Shown: positions 25,167 through 32,285 of the stretch, piece after piece
How the letters are laid out: every line of letters begins with the position of its first letter
Position numbering within the stretch: position 1 is the first letter of the stretch
NCBI GenBank assembly: GCA_934561515.1
Contig: CAKTGM010000005.1
Span: forward strand, 1-64,000
Source of the DNA: an uncultured Oscillospiraceae bacterium
Lineage (GTDB): Bacteria > Bacillota > Clostridia > Oscillospirales > Oscillospiraceae
Length of the DNA: 64,000 bases
Direction of reading: 5' to 3'
Position numbers and translations under genes: made by a program
The notes under the pieces: model-generated
Told to the model about the DNA's origin: nothing
Database searches by the model: none
What the model saw: the letters and a program-made list of their open reading frames with translations, nothing else

Positions 25167-26101
25167 TGAAGGGCTACATCACGACCTGCGACGGCGCGCG
25201 GTACGAGCTGCCGACGCTGCTGCAATGGTCGTTTTCCTACACGGGCAGCGTGCCGTGCGACAGCTTTTCGCTCAGGTGCTCTTATGACGCGGCGATGGCG
25301 GAGACGCTGCGAAGGGCCGTGCGCTTTTCGGCGCGGGAGGACGGCAGGACGGAATTTACCGGCGTGATCGACGAGACATATGTGACGTGCGACGAAAAGG
25401 GGATGCAGCTCGAGCTGAGCGGGCGCGGCCTTGCCGCGCTCCTGCTCGACAACGAGGCCGAGGCGGTGAGCTATGAGCGGGCGACGACGGGGGAGATCCT
25501 GAAAAACCATGTGACGCCGTTCGGCGTTGTCTGCGCGGACTATGACGAGATGACGGCGGCGCGCTACCGCGTGGCGAACGGGTCGAGCCAGTGGAAGGCG
25601 CTGCACGACTTTGCGGCGCTGCACGGGGGCGCAGAGCCGTATTTCGGCAAGGACGGAATGCTCCGGCTGAAGCGCTCACGCCGCGGCGCGGGCGTGACGA
25701 TCGACGAAAAGACGGGCGTGACGGCGATCGCCTACTGCGACAGGCGCTACGGCGTGATCGCCGAGGCGGTGGTGGTGGACAGCAAGGCGGGCGTGCGGCG
25801 GAGCGTGAAGAACCGGGAATTCTGCGCGCGCGGCGGGACGAGCCGCAGGGTGTTCTACGTGCCGGCCAGAAGCGGCGCGCAGGCGATGCGCTGCACGGGC
25901 GAATATCAGATCAAAAAGTCGAAGGAGGGGGCGGAGACGCTGCGCGTGACGATCGCGGGGCGCTTCTCTGCCGCTCCGGGGGACACGGCAAATGTGAGCG
26001 GGACGGTGCTTGGTGTGAGCGGGCGGTTCCGCGTGATTGAGTGCACTCGGCGCTTCGGCGAGAGCGGCGAGGCGAGCGAGCTGCGCTTGCAGAGGGAGTG
26101 A
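25166..26101 (+). CDS. Baseplate hub protein (XkdQ / gpD-like)
   Basis: A 311-residue protein in the XkdQ slot. It has the pattern of gp27/gpD-type hub proteins, with an N-terminal GYITTCDGARYELPTLLQWSFSYTG region, tandem barrel-like domains, and FVIECT-type strands near the end. It would link the tail tube to the spike. It starts at the ATG at 25166 overlapping the LysM gene stop. Confidence 0.75.
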   Translation: MKGYITTCDGARYELPTLLQWSFSYTGSVPCDSFSLRCSYDAAMAETLRRAVRFSAREDGRTEFTGVIDETYVTCDEKGMQLELSGRGLAALLLDNEAEAVSYERATTGEILKNHVTPFGVVCADYDEMTAARYRVANGSSQWKALHDFAALHGGAEPYFGKDGMLRLKRSRRGAGVTIDEKTGVTAIAYCDRRYGVIAEAVVVDSKAGVRRSVKNREFCARGGTSRRVFYVPARSGAQAMRCTGEYQIKKSKEGAETLRVTIAGRFSAAPGDTANVSGTVLGVSGRFRVIECTRRFGESGEASELRLQRE

Positions 26102-26107
26102 GAGACG

Positions 26108-26554
26108 ATGTGGCTATCGGAAAAGCTGGCGGCGCATGAGCTGCAGGACGTGGCCTCGGCGCAGGACGGCACGGTGACGATCGAGGGCGGCGAGCTGGCG
26201 GTTTTCAGCAGCGGGGAAAAGCGCGAGGTGAAGACCGTGGGGCCGGGCGGCTACGAGTGGCAGCCGTGCAAGGGAGAGGACGTGCTCATCGTGCGCGGGG
26301 GACTCTTCGGCGAGGAGAGCTACGCTGTGGGCGTGCCGAAGCGGGCGGAGGACGCGAGCGAAGAGGACGAAGGCGGCGAGGAGGAGAGCGCGCCGGGCTC
26401 GGACCTGCTGCCCGGCGGGGCGATCGGACCGGGCGAGGTGCGCATCCGCTCCGCCGCGGCGGGGACGGAGATCGTGCTGCGCAACAGCGGCAGGATCGAC
26501 ATCTACGGGATGCTGTTCATCAACGGAAAGCCGTATCTGCCGCTGGGAGGATGA
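26108..26554 (+). CDS. Putative baseplate spike / assembly protein (gpV- or XkdR-like)
   Basis: A 148-residue protein with an N-terminal OB-like beta domain (GTVTIEGGELAVFSSGEKREVKTVGPGGYEWQP), an acidic linker (EEDEGGEEES), and a C-terminal GPGEVRIRSAAAGTEIVLRNSGRIDIYG repeat typical of beta-helical spikes. That fits the small baseplate V/gp45-type proteins found here in contractile tails. A short ribosome binding site lies in the 6-nt gap before it. Confidence 0.65.
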   Translation: MWLSEKLAAHELQDVASAQDGTVTIEGGELAVFSSGEKREVKTVGPGGYEWQPCKGEDVLIVRGGLFGEESYAVGVPKRAEDASEEDEGGEEESAPGSDLLPGGAIGPGEVRIRSAAAGTEIVLRNSGRIDIYGMLFINGKPYLPLGG

Positions 26555-26557
26555 GAG

Positions 26558-26911
26558 ATGGAGCTGAAGATCAAGGACAGGGACTATGTATCCGACGGCG
26601 CGGGCGCGCTTGTGCGCGTGAGCGGGCGGGAGGAGCTTTTGGAGCGCGTGCTCTACAAGCTGAGCGTGCGGCGCGGAAGCTTTGCCCTTGCGCCGGAGCT
26701 TGGCAGCGAGCTGCACCTTTTGTGGCGGGAAAAGGGCGAGAGGCGCGAGACGGCGGCCAAGCAGTATGTGGCGCGGGCGCTGGCGGAGGAAACGGCGCTG
26801 ACGGTGAGCGGCGTTTCTTTGGAGCAGAAGGGCGACCTTCTGCTGCTGCGCGCCGCACTGCTCTATGAGGGCGAGACACTTGAGGTGAGCGTGAGGATCG
26901 GGGGAGAGTGA
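26558..26911 (+). CDS. Baseplate wedge protein, gp25/XkdS-like
   Basis: A 117-residue protein with the DUF2634/gp25-like pattern (ALVRVSGREELLERVLYKLSVRRGSFALAPELGSELHLL). It forms part of the baseplate wedge next to the J-type protein, which follows directly in the next gene. Spacing to both neighbours is a few bases. Confidence 0.82.
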   Translation: MELKIKDRDYVSDGAGALVRVSGREELLERVLYKLSVRRGSFALAPELGSELHLLWREKGERRETAAKQYVARALAEETALTVSGVSLEQKGDLLLLRAALLYEGETLEVSVRIGGE

Positions 26912-26915
26912 GCAA

Positions 26916-27983
26916 ATGGAAGAGTTGAGAGCGATCTACGAGCGGATGCGCGAGGTGTTCGCAAAAGAGGCGGGCTTTGTGCCGAACGACGGCTGCGACA
27001 TGATGGTGCGCCTGTACGCGCTGGCGGCGGAGGTGCAGTCGCTGCTGGCACAGGCGGACTGGGTGCTCGAGCAGAGCTTTCCACAGACGGCGCAGGGAAA
27101 GTATCTGGACTACCACGCAGAAACGCGCGCGCTGACGCGCCTTCCGGCGGCGAGGGCGACGGGCGTGCTGCGCTTTTCCGCGCCGTCTGCGGTGGTGACG
27201 GACTATGAGATCGAGGCGGGGAGCGCCGCGATGACAACGGGCGGCGTGCGCTTTGAAACGACGGAAAAGGCAACGCTCCGAAAGGGCGAGACGAGCGTCG
27301 ACGTGCCGGCGCGCGCTGTGGAGGCGGGCGCGAGCGGGAACGCCATCGCAGGCGCGGTGCACGTGATGGCGCTCTATCCCGTGGGCATCACGAGATGCGA
27401 AAATCCGGAGGCCTTTTCCGGCGGCAGCGACGAGGAGAGCGACGAGAAGCTGCGCGAGCGCGTGCTGGAGAGCTACCGGCGGCTGCCCAACGGCGCGAAC
27501 GCGGCCTTTTACGAGCAGGAGGCGCTGCGCTTCCCGACGGTGACGGCGGCAAAGGCGGTGGGGCGCGCCCGCGGCATCGGCACGGTGGACGTTTACGTTT
27601 CGACGCACGGCGGCGCGCCGGACGAGACGCTGCTGGGCGAGATACGCGCGGCCTTGCAGGAAAAGCGCGAGATCGCGGTGGACGTGGCCGTCAGAGTGCC
27701 GGTGGAGAAGACGGTGGATGTGGCGGCGGCGCTGGAGACGGAGCAGGGCTGGACGATGCAGGAGGTCGCGGACGCGGCGAGAGAGGCATTGCAGGCGTAT
27801 TTTACCGGCGAGCGGCTGGGCGAGCCGGTCTACCGGGCGAAGCTTGCGAGCATCCTCTACGGCGTGCCGGGCGTAAAGAACTACCACCTGCTTGCGCCGG
27901 AGAAGGACGTTCCGGCGGATGCAACAGAGCTGCCGGTGCTCGGCAGAGTGACGCTGACGGAGATCGGGGCGGGTGAGCGATGA
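26916..27983 (+). CDS. Baseplate J-like protein (XkdT-like)
   Basis: A 355-residue baseplate wedge protein of the gpJ/gp47 family. Recognisable parts are the N-terminal YERMREVFAKEAGFVPNDGCDMMVRLYALAAEV, GKYLDYHAETRALTRLPA, and DEESDEKLRERVLESYRRLPNGANAAFYEQEALRFP. It is full length and is coupled to the next gene by an ATGA overlap. Confidence 0.9.
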   Translation: MEELRAIYERMREVFAKEAGFVPNDGCDMMVRLYALAAEVQSLLAQADWVLEQSFPQTAQGKYLDYHAETRALTRLPAARATGVLRFSAPSAVVTDYEIEAGSAAMTTGGVRFETTEKATLRKGETSVDVPARAVEAGASGNAIAGAVHVMALYPVGITRCENPEAFSGGSDEESDEKLRERVLESYRRLPNGANAAFYEQEALRFPTVTAAKAVGRARGIGTVDVYVSTHGGAPDETLLGEIRAALQEKREIAVDVAVRVPVEKTVDVAAALETEQGWTMQEVADAAREALQAYFTGERLGEPVYRAKLASILYGVPGVKNYHLLAPEKDVPADATELPVLGRVTLTEIGAGER

Positions 27984-28558
27984 CATATTACGATTATCTC
28001 TGCGCGCTCCTGGAGCCGATGCGCATTTACCGCACCGAGCGCGGCAGCATCAGCGGCGGGGAGCTGTATGCCGCGGGAGAGGCACTGGACGGGGCGCTTG
28101 CGCGCATGGACTATGCCGAACGCGAGGGGATTCTGCCGCTTGCCGAGGGCGAGGGACTTGCAAAGCGGGAAAAGCTCTTTTCCCGCTGCCCGGCGCACGC
28201 CTCGACCGCGCTGCGGCGCGAGGCCATCGCCGCGCTTGCGCGCATCAGCGCCGACAGCTTTACGCTGCGCGACATCAACTCGACGCTCGTCGGCTGCGGC
28301 ATCCGGGCGGTTGCGGAGGAGACGGAAAAGAAGGGGACGGTGAGAGTCCGGTTCCCGGGCACGGTGGGCGTGCCGGAGGAATTTTCGCAGGTGGAGCGCA
28401 TCATCCTCGATATCATCCCTTGCCATTTGCTGGTGGAGTTCTATTTCCGCTATCTCACATGGCGCGAGTGCGAGGCACAGGGCTTTACGTGGAGAATCGT
28501 GGAGGACGAAAAGCACCACACGTGGGAGAGCTTTGAAAAGGCGGTGGCGGATGCATGA
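27980..28558 (+). CDS. Tail protein I-like baseplate protein (XkdU, DUF2313)
   Basis: A 192-residue protein in the XkdU slot with the usual C-terminal segment (VERIILDIIPCHLLVEFYFRYLTW). In related phages it joins the baseplate to the tail fibres. Here no fibre or fibre-assembly gene follows; the next gene is XhlA-like. The overlap with the next gene is ATGA. Confidence 0.82.
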   Translation: MTYYDYLCALLEPMRIYRTERGSISGGELYAAGEALDGALARMDYAEREGILPLAEGEGLAKREKLFSRCPAHASTALRREAIAALARISADSFTLRDINSTLVGCGIRAVAEETEKKGTVRVRFPGTVGVPEEFSQVERIILDIIPCHLLVEFYFRYLTWRECEAQGFTWRIVEDEKHHTWESFEKAVADA

Positions 28559-28851
28559 CAGAGCAGGAGCTTTCGGTCAAGCTGGCCGAGACCGAGCAGC
28601 GCGCAAGGTCCAACACGCACCGCATCGAGCGGCTGGAACAGCAGCAGAAGGACCTGAATAAGCTGGTAACGGCAGTGGAGGTGCTCGCCTCGCGCGAGAT
28701 GGGCGTGGAGCGCGACGTGAAGGAGATCAAGGCGGATGTGAAGACCATCACGCAAAAGGGCGGGAGACGATGGGACGCGATGATCGACCGCGTGCTGTAT
28801 GTGCTCATCGGGGCGGCGATCTCCCTGCTGATGACCGGGGGGAGCATATGA
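28555..28851 (+). CDS. XhlA-like membrane-associated coiled-coil protein
   Basis: A 98-residue protein with a long coiled coil (about residues 5-70, THRIERLEQQQKDLNKLVTAVE) and a C-terminal transmembrane helix (VLYVLIGAAISLLMTG). This is the layout of XhlA, which works with a holin in PBSX lysis. It is coupled to the next gene (ATGA). Confidence 0.78.
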   Translation: MTEQELSVKLAETEQRARSNTHRIERLEQQQKDLNKLVTAVEVLASREMGVERDVKEIKADVKTITQKGGRRWDAMIDRVLYVLIGAAISLLMTGGSI

Positions 28852-29135
28852 AGAGAAGGCGCGCGAGAAAGCGGCTCATGAGCTTTTCCAAGCTCCTGCT
28901 GCTGCTTGAAAGCGGGATCGTGCTGTACACGACCTATGAGGGCTTTGCGCTGGCAAAAATGGCGGTCACGGCGGCGTTTGCGGGAACGCTGCCGTGGATC
29001 GCGACGATGGTGACGGCGGCGTGGGGCGCCTACGGGACGAGCGCGGCCTGCTATTACGCAAAGGCGAAGGCAGAGAATACACGCGGCGGCGTGACGTACG
29101 AAACGGCGTGCCGCGGCATCGACTGCGAGGGGTGA
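28848..29135 (+). CDS. Small membrane protein, possible holin component
   Basis: A 95-residue protein with an Arg/Lys-rich N-terminus, two hydrophobic segments (about 13-30 and 35-62) and a hydrophilic tail. Its position between the XhlA-like protein and the endolysin suggests a lysis role. The start at 28848 overlaps the preceding stop. No family is recognised. Confidence 0.6.
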   Translation: MKRRRARKRLMSFSKLLLLLESGIVLYTTYEGFALAKMAVTAAFAGTLPWIATMVTAAWGAYGTSAACYYAKAKAENTRGGVTYETACRGIDCEG

Positions 29136-29139
29136 GGAT

Positions 29140-29328
29140 ATGGAGCTTGTGAAAAAGAGACTGGCGAATCTTCTGAGCGTGAAGAGCCTCGTGACGATCT
29201 GCCTGACGGTCACCTTCTGCGTCCTGACGGTGCAGACGAAGGTGACGCAGGAGTTCAACACGGTGTATCTCATGGTGATCGCGTTCTATTTCGGCACGCA
29301 GAACGGCAAGACGCAGGAGGAGACGTAA
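29140..29328 (+). CDS. Small holin-like membrane protein
   Basis: A 62-residue protein with two predicted transmembrane helices (VKSLVTICLTVTFCVLTVQ and FNTVYLMVIAFYFGT) joined by a short turn. This is the usual form of small phage holins next to an endolysin. It ends one base before the peptidase gene. GAGGATAT precedes the ATG. Confidence 0.65.
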   Translation: MELVKKRLANLLSVKSLVTICLTVTFCVLTVQTKVTQEFNTVYLMVIAFYFGTQNGKTQEET

Positions 29329-29329
29329 A

Positions 29330-29989
29330 ATGCGGCACAGCCGGGACATTGACGATCTGCGCGCGGACGTGGCGGCAAACTGCCGGGCGCTGATCGCCCT
29401 TGCCGGGCGCGAGGGGCTGCGCGTGCTGGTGACGGAGACGGTGCGCGACGGCGAGTATCAGAAAATGCTCGCGAAAAAGGGCTACGCGGCCGCGGGGGCG
29501 GTGACGCCGTCGTTCCACGCCGATCATGCAGGACTGGCCTTCGACATTTGCAAAAATGAGAAGGGGCACGAATATGACGACCCCGCGTTCTTTGCGCGGA
29601 TGGGAGAGCTGGGGAAAAGAGTCGGCTTTTCGTGGGGCGGCGACTGGCGGAGCTTTCCTGACCGGCCGCATTTCCAGTGGGATGCGGGCGGAGCGTACAC
29701 GGGCGCGATGGTGAGAGCGCGGCGCTATCCGCCGCCGATGCCGCGATTTGAGGAGGAAGAAATGACGCAGCAGGAGTTCAACGAGCGGATGGAGGCCTAT
29801 CTCAAGGCGCTTGCGCAGCGTTCTCCCGCCGATTGGAGCGCGGAGGCGCGCGCCTGGGCGGAGAAAACGGGGCTGATCGCGGGCGACGAAACGGGCAACA
29901 AGCAGTACCGCAGCTTTCTGACGCGGGAGCAGTTTGCGGTGCTGCTGCACCGCTACGCAAGGCTGGCGGGAGAGGAAAAAAGGGAATAA
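29330..29989 (+). CDS. M15-family peptidase endolysin with C-terminal SLH-like region
   Basis: A 219-residue cell-wall peptidase. Residues 1-125 are an M15 (VanY/endolysin) domain. Likely zinc ligands are His63 or His66 and Asp72 in SFHADHAGLAFD, and His114 in RPHFQW. Residues 140-215 (ARAWAEKTGLIAGDETG, YRSFLTREQFAVLLHRYARL) resemble an S-layer homology repeat that would anchor it to the wall. It is the last gene of the cluster and has a strong terminator after it. Confidence 0.85.
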   Translation: MRHSRDIDDLRADVAANCRALIALAGREGLRVLVTETVRDGEYQKMLAKKGYAAAGAVTPSFHADHAGLAFDICKNEKGHEYDDPAFFARMGELGKRVGFSWGGDWRSFPDRPHFQWDAGGAYTGAMVRARRYPPPMPRFEEEEMTQQEFNERMEAYLKALAQRSPADWSAEARAWAEKTGLIAGDETGNKQYRSFLTREQFAVLLHRYARLAGEEKRE

Positions 29990-30000
29990 AACAGGCGGAA

Positions 30001-30036
30001 AGAGCCGGAGGGAAGACCCTCCGGCTCTCCTTTTTT
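30001..30036 (+). terminator. Terminator at the end of the phage-like cluster
   Basis: The arms AGAGCCGGAGGG and CCCTCCGGCTCT are followed by a six-T run. Confidence 0.93.
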
Positions 30037-30189
30037 GCCCGGAGCGGCCGGAAAATGATTGGCAAATTGCAGGAAATCTTGCAAAAAGTAGGCGTTTTTA
30101 ACAAATCAAGCGAACCTTCATTCACGAAAACGACAAAAAACGCGGCGAAAATTTGTTCAGTTTTTTTGAACATTCCACGCCGATTCTCA

Positions 30190-30218
30190 TTGATTTCACG
30201 GGAAAGTTCCACTATAAT
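30190..30218 (+). promoter_or_regulatory. Promoter of the hydroxyglutarate operon
   Basis: TTGATT (30190-30195), a 17-nt spacer and a perfect TATAAT (30213-30218). It lies about 108 nt upstream of the gctA start, leaving a leader that can fold. Confidence 0.82.
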
Positions 30219-30233
30219 CTAAGATGAAGCCTA

Positions 30234-30283
30234 TATGAGCACCACCCGATGGATTTTTGACGGAATCCATGCAAGATGCTCAT
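30234..30283 (+). promoter_or_regulatory. Structured 5' leader of gctA
   Basis: Two nested inverted repeats form one branched hairpin: outer arms ATGAGCA and TGCTCAT, inner arms ATGGATT and AATCCAT. There is no T-run, so it is not a terminator. It lies between the promoter and the ribosome binding site and could be a binding or stability element. The role is inference. Confidence 0.45.
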
Positions 30284-30325
30284 CGGCCATACAACACGTT
30301 CATCAAAATCAGGGAGGGTTTTATC

Positions 30326-31423
30326 TTGAATAAGGTCATGACATTGCACGATGCCGTTGCAAAGTACGTCGAAAACGGCGATACCCTTGCGATCGGCGGC
30401 TTCACCACCAACCGCAAGCCCTACGCTACGGTCTCCGAGATTCTGCGCCAGGGCCAGAAGGACTTCATCGTTTACGCCGGCCCCGGCGGCGGCGAAGTCG
30501 ACATGCTCATCGGCGAGGGCCGTGTGGCGGCTTACATCAACTGCTACACCGCCAACTCCGGCTACACCAACGTTTCCCGCCGCTTCCGCGCATTTATCGA
30601 GCAGGGCAAGCTCACCTATGAGGACTACTCTCAGGACGTTCTCATGCTCATGCTGCACGCCTCTTCCCTCGGCCTTCCGTTCCTGCCGGTGCGCCTGATG
30701 CAGGGCAGCGGCCTCATGAAGTTCTGGGGCATCAGCGAGGAAAAGCGTAAGACGATGCCCAAGATCGAGGATCTCAAGTGCGCCGAGATCGAGAACCCCA
30801 TGGTTCCCGGCCAGAAGGTCGTCGCTGTTCCCGTTCCCAAGATCGACACCGCCATCATCCACGTTCAGCAGGCCTCCCCGGACGGCACCTGCATCATCTG
30901 CGGCGACGAGTTCCACGACATCGACATTGCCATCGCTGCCCGCAAGACCATCGTCACCTGCGAGGAGATCGTCTCCGACGAGTTCATCCGCCGCGACCCG
31001 ACCAAGACCCGTATCTTCGGCGAGTGCGTGCAGGCGGTCGTCAAGGCTCCCTATGGCGCATGGCCCTCTCAGTGCTATGCCTACTATGACGACGACGACG
31101 CCGGCCTGAAGGAATACGACAAGGCTTCCAAGTATCAGGATGCCGAGGACGCCGTCAAGCAGCTCGAGAAGGCTGCTGCCAAGGCTGCCAAGGCGCTGGA
31201 GAAGGCTCCCGAGGACGAGAAGCTCAAGCTCGCCGCCGAGAACGCCCAGAAGGCCTTCGAGCTTGCCAAGAGCGGCGAGAAGATCCCCGAGACCTTCAAG
31301 GATTTCCTCGAAAAGTGGGTCTACAGCTGCGAAGATCAGCCCGCGCTGCTCGACAAGATCGGCGGCAGCCGTCTGATGCGCCTGAAGAACGAGCCGCACC
31401 TCGGCTATTCCACTACACACTAA
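30326..31423 (+). CDS. gctA: Glutaconate CoA-transferase subunit A
   Basis: A 365-residue subunit of the enzyme that moves CoA from acetyl-CoA or glutaconyl-CoA to (R)-2-hydroxyglutarate. The N-terminus (NKVMTLHDAVAKYV, GGFTTNRKPYATVSEILRQG) and core (CYTANSGYTNVSRRFR, EDYSQDV, LPFLPVRLMQGSGL) match the Acidaminococcus fermentans protein as I recall it. It starts at a TTG (30326) with AGGGAGGG 7 nt upstream. Residues about 271-316 are an extra Ala/Lys/Glu-rich helical insertion, which makes it about 45 residues longer than the A. fermentans subunit. Confidence 0.95.
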   Translation: MNKVMTLHDAVAKYVENGDTLAIGGFTTNRKPYATVSEILRQGQKDFIVYAGPGGGEVDMLIGEGRVAAYINCYTANSGYTNVSRRFRAFIEQGKLTYEDYSQDVLMLMLHASSLGLPFLPVRLMQGSGLMKFWGISEEKRKTMPKIEDLKCAEIENPMVPGQKVVAVPVPKIDTAIIHVQQASPDGTCIICGDEFHDIDIAIAARKTIVTCEEIVSDEFIRRDPTKTRIFGECVQAVVKAPYGAWPSQCYAYYDDDDAGLKEYDKASKYQDAEDAVKQLEKAAAKAAKALEKAPEDEKLKLAAENAQKAFELAKSGEKIPETFKDFLEKWVYSCEDQPALLDKIGGSRLMRLKNEPHLGYSTTH

Positions 31424-31444
31424 GGTTTGGGAGGCTAAATAGAA

Positions 31445-32251
31445 ATGTCTGATTATACGAAGTATACCAAGCAGGAAATGCAGGCTTATGCCATTGCTAA
31501 GAACATCAAGGAAAACCAGATCGTCATCGTCGGTACGGGTCTGCCCCTGATCGGTGCGTCCCTCGCCAAGCGCGCGGTCTGCCCCAGCTGCCACCCCATC
31601 GTTGAGTCCGGCCTGATGGACTGCGACCCCGTTGAGGTCCCCCGTTCCGTCGGTGATAACCGCTTCATGGCGCACTGCGCCGTGCAGTGGCCCAACATCC
31701 GCTTCGTCGGCTTCGAGGCCAACGAGTGGCTGCACGACGAGGATCGTCTCGTTGCCTTCATCGGCGGCGCTCAGATCGACCCGTACGGCAACGTGAACTC
31801 CACCTGCATCTTCGGCAAGGGCGACTACCTGCAGCCCACCACCCGTTTCACCGGTTCCGGCGGCGCCAACGGCATTGCCACCTACTGCAACACCATCATC
31901 ATGATGCAGCACCAGAAGCGCCGCTTCATGGACCACGTTGACTACATCACCTCCTGCGGCTGGATGGACGGCCCCGGCGGCCGTGAGCGCGCGGGTCTGC
32001 CCGGCAACCGCGGTCCTCAGATGGTCGTTACCGACCTCGGCATCATGAAGTTCGACGACGAGACCAAGCGTATGTACTGCGCCTATATGTTCCCCGGCGT
32101 CACGCCCGAGATCATTCAGGAGAATACCGGCTTTGAGATCGACTGCTCCCGTGCGGAGACCTTTGAGGCGCCTCCCGCCGAGATCATCCGTCTCATCCGC
32201 GAGGAGATCGACCCCGGCCAGGCCTTCATCAAGGTCCCCAAGGAAAAGTAA
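31445..32251 (+). CDS. gctB: Glutaconate CoA-transferase subunit B
   Basis: A 268-residue partner of GctA. The catalytic glutamate, Glu54 in A. fermentans GctB, falls exactly at residue 54 here (PIVESGLMDCD). GSGGANGIATYCNTIIMM and FITSCGWMDG-like regions follow. It lies 21 nt after gctA with its own ribosome binding site. Confidence 0.96.
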   Translation: MSDYTKYTKQEMQAYAIAKNIKENQIVIVGTGLPLIGASLAKRAVCPSCHPIVESGLMDCDPVEVPRSVGDNRFMAHCAVQWPNIRFVGFEANEWLHDEDRLVAFIGGAQIDPYGNVNSTCIFGKGDYLQPTTRFTGSGGANGIATYCNTIIMMQHQKRRFMDHVDYITSCGWMDGPGGRERAGLPGNRGPQMVVTDLGIMKFDDETKRMYCAYMFPGVTPEIIQENTGFEIDCSRAETFEAPPAEIIRLIREEIDPGQAFIKVPKEK

Positions 32252-32285
32252 GTCCGTTATCATTAAATAAGAAGGAGAACAAAAC

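Noticed and set aside
15455..30040. The shared 10-mer TTTTTTGCCC at both ends of the phage-like cluster as attachment sites.
   Set aside because: Both copies are the T-run and next bases of terminators, and similar strings follow other terminators here. It is too short for an att core and no integrase is present.
30257..30325. A gctA start at 30257.
   Set aside because: The added 23 residues lie in the structured leader and have no homology. The TTG at 30326 follows AGGGAGGG and gives the family N-terminus.
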